In this document: positions 60,531 to 64,000 of the stretch, piece by piece
How positions within the stretch are numbered: the stretch's first letter is position 1
How the letters are laid out: every line of letters starts with the position of its first letter
NCBI GenBank assembly: GCA_963921245.4
Contig: CAWUEY030000001.1
Location: 1,984,001-2,048,000 of the forward strand
Reading direction: 5' to 3'
Source of the DNA: JABJGO01 sp963921245
GTDB taxonomy: Bacteria; Pseudomonadota; Alphaproteobacteria; Rhodospirillales; Casp-alpha2
DNA length: 64,000 nt
Notes under the pieces: model-generated
Seen by the model: the letters and a program-made list of their open reading frames with translations, nothing else
Told to the model about the DNA's origin: nothing
Database searches by the model: none
Program-made: the position numbers and the translations under genes

Positions 60531-61316
60531 ATGAGAGCACTTAATATCGCAGCCACGGGCATGCTGGCACAGCAGCGTAACGTAGAAGTTGTTTCAAACA
60601 ACCTCGCCAATATGAACACCACGTCGTTCATGCGGAGGCGAACCGAGTTTCACGACCTGATATACCAAAACCTGCGGCGGGTCGGCTCAACGTCATCCGA
60701 TGCCGGTACCATCGTGCCATCCGGTGTGCAGCTGGGTCTCGGGGTAAGATTGGCGGCGGTTTACCGCATCCACGTACAAGGTAACCTGACGGCCACGGAC
60801 AACACCTTTGATCTTGCTATCCAGGGAGCAGGTTTTTTTGAAATCCAGCGGCCCGATGGCACCACTGCCTACACCCGTGATGGCACGTTTCAGCTTAACG
60901 CTGATGGTGAAATCGTCACGCATGACGGTTTCACGGTTGGCGGGGGCATCACTGTCCCTTCGGATGCCGTTGACGTCACGATCAACAGCAGCGGTGAAGT
61001 CCTGGTAAAGTTGCAGGGTACCGTTGCCCTTTCCAACGTGGGCCAGATTGAGATCAACACCTTCCCGAATCCGGCCGGGCTGCAGGCCGAAGGCAGCAAC
61101 CTGTTCACAGAAACCGAAGCTTCCGGCACCCCCACGGCGGGTACACCCGGAGAAAACGGCGTGGGCAGTATCCTGCAGGGTTTCTTGGAAACCTCCAACG
61201 TCAATGCGGTTGAAGAAATTTCCAATCTGATTTCCGCCCAGCGCGCCTATGAAATGAACTCCAAGGTCATTCAAACCTCAGACGAGATGATGGGTACGCT
61301 TTCCAACATCAGATAA
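60531..61316 (+). CDS. flgG: Flagellar distal rod protein FlgG
   Basis: A 261-residue rod protein: MRALNIAATGMLAQQRNVEV, VVSNNLANMNTTSFMRRRTEFHDLIYQ, and the C-terminal VNAVEEISNLISAQRAYEMNSKVIQTSDEMMGT, all highly conserved in FlgG. It lies 74 bases after flgF with an AAAGGACGGG ribosome binding site. Confidence 0.97.
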   Translation: MRALNIAATGMLAQQRNVEVVSNNLANMNTTSFMRRRTEFHDLIYQNLRRVGSTSSDAGTIVPSGVQLGLGVRLAAVYRIHVQGNLTATDNTFDLAIQGAGFFEIQRPDGTTAYTRDGTFQLNADGEIVTHDGFTVGGGITVPSDAVDVTINSSGEVLVKLQGTVALSNVGQIEINTFPNPAGLQAEGSNLFTETEASGTPTAGTPGENGVGSILQGFLETSNVNAVEEISNLISAQRAYEMNSKVIQTSDEMMGTLSNIR

Positions 61317-61328
61317 GCGGAGCATGAC

Positions 61329-62384
61329 ATGACTATGATGACACGTATTCTCCTGTTTCTGACGGGCCTGTCATTCGCCATGCTGGCGGCGACAGGAACG
61401 TCCCTCGCGGCAAACACGGGCGAGGGAAGCGGCGCGGTTGCGGAAGAAATTCTGCCTGATTTCGGGGACCCTTCGGCGGGCGTAACCGGCCCGGTAACGC
61501 TGAGAGAATCGGTATATACAGATAATGACGTTATTTTGTTGGGCGACGTTTTCATAAACGTCGGTGCACTGGCCGGTAAATCCATCGCCTATGCGCCGGA
61601 GCCGGGGGAAACCCTGAGCCTCGGGGCGCGCTGGCTAATGCGGGTGGCCAGATACTATGACCTGGACTGGCAACCGCGTCGTGCCGACCAGAATGTCAAA
61701 GTCTATCGCGATAGCCACGTGATCGATCATGAACAGATCATGGACGCGATCAACATGGCATTGCTGAACCGGGGTTACTCTTCGGATATGCGAGCAGAAC
61801 TGGTTGCGCGTGACGTTCGGATTCATCTGCCGATGAGTGCACAGCCCGATGTAGCCGTGGAACATTTGCGCGTGGACGAGAGGATTGGGCGATTTACCGT
61901 TGTGTTGGCCGCGCCTGCTGGCGAGTTGTCGGCAAAGCGTCTGCAATTGGCGGGCAATATCTATGAAACCATGGAAGTGCCGGTGACAACCCGGACCATT
62001 TCCGTTGGTGAAATGATTGGTCCTGATGATCTGGTCTGGAAACGCATGCGAGCCAGCCAGGTTTCCGCCGATGCTGTGCTCTCCGAACGCGGACTGATCG
62101 GCATGACCCCGAAACGCAGTCTTCGTGGCGGCGATGTTGTTCGATCCAGCCATATCGAGGCGCCGGTTCTGGTGCCAAACAAAAGCCTGGTTATCGTATC
62201 ACTGGAACACCCGTTTATGATCCTCACCGTTCAGGGGCGGGCCATGGAAAGCGGCGCGTTGGGCGAAATGATCCGCGTCAGAAACGCCGCGACCAATACA
62301 ATATTGGATGCAGAAGTGAGCGGCCAAGGCCGGGCTGTAGTGCGCCTGCCCTCTCAAGTTGCGCTCAACAGTATTGGCAACTGA
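61329..62384 (+). CDS. flgA: Flagellar P-ring assembly chaperone FlgA
   Basis: A 351-residue periplasmic protein with a signal peptide (cut near TSLAA, residue 28) and a C-terminal SAF domain (about 215-345: VPVTTRTISVGEMIGPDDLVW, RSLRGGDVVRSSHIEAPVLVPN, and GEMIRVRNAATNTILDAEVSG). The N-terminal part is longer than in short FlgA proteins. It helps FlgI form the P ring. It starts 12 bases after flgG. Confidence 0.93.
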   Translation: MTMMTRILLFLTGLSFAMLAATGTSLAANTGEGSGAVAEEILPDFGDPSAGVTGPVTLRESVYTDNDVILLGDVFINVGALAGKSIAYAPEPGETLSLGARWLMRVARYYDLDWQPRRADQNVKVYRDSHVIDHEQIMDAINMALLNRGYSSDMRAELVARDVRIHLPMSAQPDVAVEHLRVDERIGRFTVVLAAPAGELSAKRLQLAGNIYETMEVPVTTRTISVGEMIGPDDLVWKRMRASQVSADAVLSERGLIGMTPKRSLRGGDVVRSSHIEAPVLVPNKSLVIVSLEHPFMILTVQGRAMESGALGEMIRVRNAATNTILDAEVSGQGRAVVRLPSQVALNSIGN

Positions 62385-62434
62385 ACCAACCGTCGAAAGA
62401 AAACTCAAAACATTCATGAACCGGGTAAACAATT

Positions 62435-63211
62435 ATGAATAACATAGGAAAACAAAGCCGTACCGCGGCCAAACTGGCTGTTATCGGTATCAGCATTGTG
62501 GGCCTCAGTGCCTGCAACACTTTCTCCCGGCTTTCTGAAATCGGTGACGGACCGGAGCTCACAACGATCCAGAACCCGGTATCGTCGGAAAGCTATCAAC
62601 CCGTTGTTATGCCCATGCCGAAACCGCAAGCCGTTACGGAAAATCCGAACTCCCTGTGGCGGACCGGGGCCAAGGCGTTTTTCAAGGATCATCGGGCCAA
62701 ACATGTAGGCGACATTCTGACTGTGCGTCTGGCTCTTAGTGACAATGCCACCCTTTCCAACACCACGGATCGGCAACGCAATGATTCGGAAAATGCCGGC
62801 GTCACCAGTTTCCTGGGGTATGAAGACCACCTGGACAGGGTTCTCCCCGAGACCGTTAATGATCCAGGTAACGATAACATCGCCAACTTCGGATCCGCTC
62901 ATTCCACGGAGGGCGATGGCTCCATAACCCGCAGCGAGGCGGTCAATCTGCAATTGGCCGCTGTCGTCACGCAAATCCTGCCCAATGGCAATCTGGTGGT
63001 GATGGGTCGCCAGGAAGTCAAGGTGAACCAGGAATTGCGTGAGTTAATGGTCACGGGTGTTGTCCGCGTCAGCGATATTGATACAGACAATACAATCGAA
63101 CACACCAAGATCGCCGAGATGCGCGTGGCCTACGGCGGGCGCGGCACCCTCAGCGAACTCCAACAGCCCCGATGGGGTATGCAGGCCTGGGACATTCTGT
63201 TCCCCTTCTGA
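62435..63211 (+). CDS. flgH: Flagellar L-ring lipoprotein FlgH
   Basis: A 258-residue outer-membrane lipoprotein. The signal ends in the lipobox LSAC (Cys near residue 26), followed by TFSRLSEIG. FlgH features are SLWRTGAKAFFKDHRAKHVGDILTV, NLQLAAVVTQILPNGNLVVMGRQEVKVNQELRELMV, and the closing RWGMQAWDILFPF. It is last in this run, followed by a terminator. flgI is not in the window. Confidence 0.96.
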   Translation: MNNIGKQSRTAAKLAVIGISIVGLSACNTFSRLSEIGDGPELTTIQNPVSSESYQPVVMPMPKPQAVTENPNSLWRTGAKAFFKDHRAKHVGDILTVRLALSDNATLSNTTDRQRNDSENAGVTSFLGYEDHLDRVLPETVNDPGNDNIANFGSAHSTEGDGSITRSEAVNLQLAAVVTQILPNGNLVVMGRQEVKVNQELRELMVTGVVRVSDIDTDNTIEHTKIAEMRVAYGGRGTLSELQQPRWGMQAWDILFPF

Positions 63212-63260
63212 TGTAACGATTTCCCGTCCCGGGTTCTGCTTGCATGAACCTGGTCCCTTC

Positions 63261-63292
63261 AGGCCGACGCTTCCTGCGTCGGCCTCTTTTTT
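63261..63292 (+). terminator. Rho-independent terminator of the flgF-flgH run
   Basis: AGGCCGACGC (63261-63270), loop TTCCT, GCGTCGGCCT (63276-63285), then CTTTTTTGG. A perfect 10-bp stem 49 bases after the flgH stop. Confidence 0.92.
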
Positions 63293-63314
63293 GGACTCAC
63301 AAATGGGTTTCCCC

Positions 63315-63348
63315 AAAAAAAGAAATGATGCCGGAAAACCGGCACCAT
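63315..63348 (-). terminator. Rho-independent terminator of dksA
   Basis: Read leftward, ATGGTGCCGG, loop TTTT, CCGGCATCAT form a 10-bp stem with one G-U pair, followed after four bases by a T run (complement of AAAAAAA at 63315-63321). It lies 27 bases past the dksA stop. Confidence 0.8.
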
Positions 63349-63374
63349 CAAAACAAACCGTCTGAGAGACGAGA

Positions 63375-63791
63375 TCAGTCGTCCCGGTGGGTACGCTCCA
63401 TCCGCTCGTGGCGTTCCTGGGCTTCGATGCTCAATGTCGCAATGGGACGGGCTTCGAGGCGAGAAATACCGATAGGTTCCTGGGTTTCTTCACAATACCC
63501 GTAAGAGCCATCATCGATGCGCGCCAGGGCGTCGTCGATTTTCGCGATCAGCTTGCGCGCCCGATCCCGGGTTCTCAGTTCCAGCGACCGTTCGGTTTCA
63601 ATAGACGCCCGGTCTGCTATATCCGGTTCCAGAATGCCCCCTTCCTGCAGGCTTTGCAGGGTGTCGTTTGATTCCTCGACCAGTTCCGTGCGCCAACGCA
63701 ACAGTTTCTGGCGAAAATATTCCAGCATCACCGGGCCCATGAAATCTTTATCTTTTTCGGGTTTATAATCGGGGGCGAGTGTCAGCGTCAT
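63375..63791 (-). CDS. dksA: DksA-family RNA polymerase-binding regulator
   Basis: A 138-residue protein: a coiled-coil hairpin with the tip aspartates (about 40-75, ending ADRASIETERSLELRTRDR), then the zinc-finger region GSYGYCEETQEPIGISRLEARPIATLSIEAQERHER. Of the four cysteines of E. coli DksA only the first remains (C, T, S, A), as in other alphaproteobacterial forms that do not depend on zinc. It adjusts transcription with ppGpp. It converges with the flgF-flgH run, and each has its own terminator. Confidence 0.93.
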   Translation of the reverse strand: MTLTLAPDYKPEKDKDFMGPVMLEYFRQKLLRWRTELVEESNDTLQSLQEGGILEPDIADRASIETERSLELRTRDRARKLIAKIDDALARIDDGSYGYCEETQEPIGISRLEARPIATLSIEAQERHERMERTHRDD

Positions 63792-64000
63792 GTCTCTTTG
63801 TCTCCCACATCAGACACGAATGGCAAAAAATGACGGCGCGGAATATATGGATCAGGGGCCCATGCTGCAAGACAGTTTTTTCACACATTCGAAGATTTTG
63901 AGATTGACAGTGGAGCAGTCATGTACAGGGTTTACAGCGTTTCTTCAGGCCCTGTCGTCACGAGATTTTTGCCCACAGAGTCATACATCCGATCTGGCCA

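Noticed and set aside
1..64000. CRISPR arrays, tRNA or rRNA genes, insertion sequences and prophage genes
   Set aside because: I looked for repeat-spacer patterns, T-loop-like sequences and transposase or integrase motifs and saw none convincing.

Overview
This window is chromosomal DNA from a flagellated alphaproteobacterium, most like the Rhodospirillales and related groups. The evidence is the combination of a CckA-type hybrid kinase directly after flhB, a DUF1013/TrcR gene, three-gene pntAA-pntAB-pntB, COQ9, DUF465 and DUF1192 genes, a one-cysteine DksA, and binding sites of the CtrA type (TTAA-N7-TTAA). Gene density is high and ordinary. I see no tRNA, rRNA, CRISPR array, prophage or insertion sequence. 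The only clear gene decay is a small nitronate monooxygenase remnant.

Layout. 1-5.2 kb: the end of an MFS transporter, rpmE, a membrane class III cyclase, a small heat-shock gene with an RpoH promoter and a possible RNA thermometer, a candidate small RNA, a DUF1192 gene and trcR. 5.2-11.5 kb: SDR and prpE, two DUF465 genes, a degenerate GGDEF protein under a CtrA-like box, and purE-purK. 11.6-17.8 kb: an unknown protein, an SDR, a hydantoinase/oxoprolinase, and the leftward def-COQ9-small transporter run divergent from rpsU. 17.9-25.8 kb: the transhydrogenase operon, and a leftward run of M3 peptidase, ABC1/UbiB-like kinase and a second cyclase-like protein. 26-39.4 kb: acyl-CoA ligase with methyltransferase, transporters, UDP-sugar epimerase, pyk-rarD-AEC, a cyclophilin, an MFS-MoxR-VWA operon and an AraC regulator. 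39.4-43.7 kb: nitronate monooxygenase remnant, alaS, and recA with an SOS-like box.

43.9-63.2 kb is a flagellar and cell-cycle island. Leftward flgB-flgC-fliE-fliQ-fliR-flhB-cckA diverges from a rightward FlhB-C paralog, a small helical gene, fliO and fliP. Leftward fliL-fliM-DUF6468-motE-cheY and a 1134-residue periplasmic TPR protein follow, and then rightward flgF-flgG-flgA-flgH. The two divergent control regions (about 50.0 and 59.3-59.7 kb) share a CtrA-like box with the same 7-nt spacer and an ACCACCGGGC word. The flgF side adds a sigma-54 type promoter with repeated CCGGGCA words upstream. Together these suggest flagellar genes wired to the CckA-CtrA cell-cycle pathway, with CckA itself encoded inside the same gene run. 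dksA closes the window.

The least explained parts are the TPR protein with three related beta-rich N-terminal segments, the candidate small RNA with an exposed CCUCCC, the FlhB-C paralog and its small neighbour, and the two cyclase-like proteins. Start sites were adjusted where family alignment from memory and ribosome binding sites favoured an internal codon. All functional names rest on sequence reading, without database searches.
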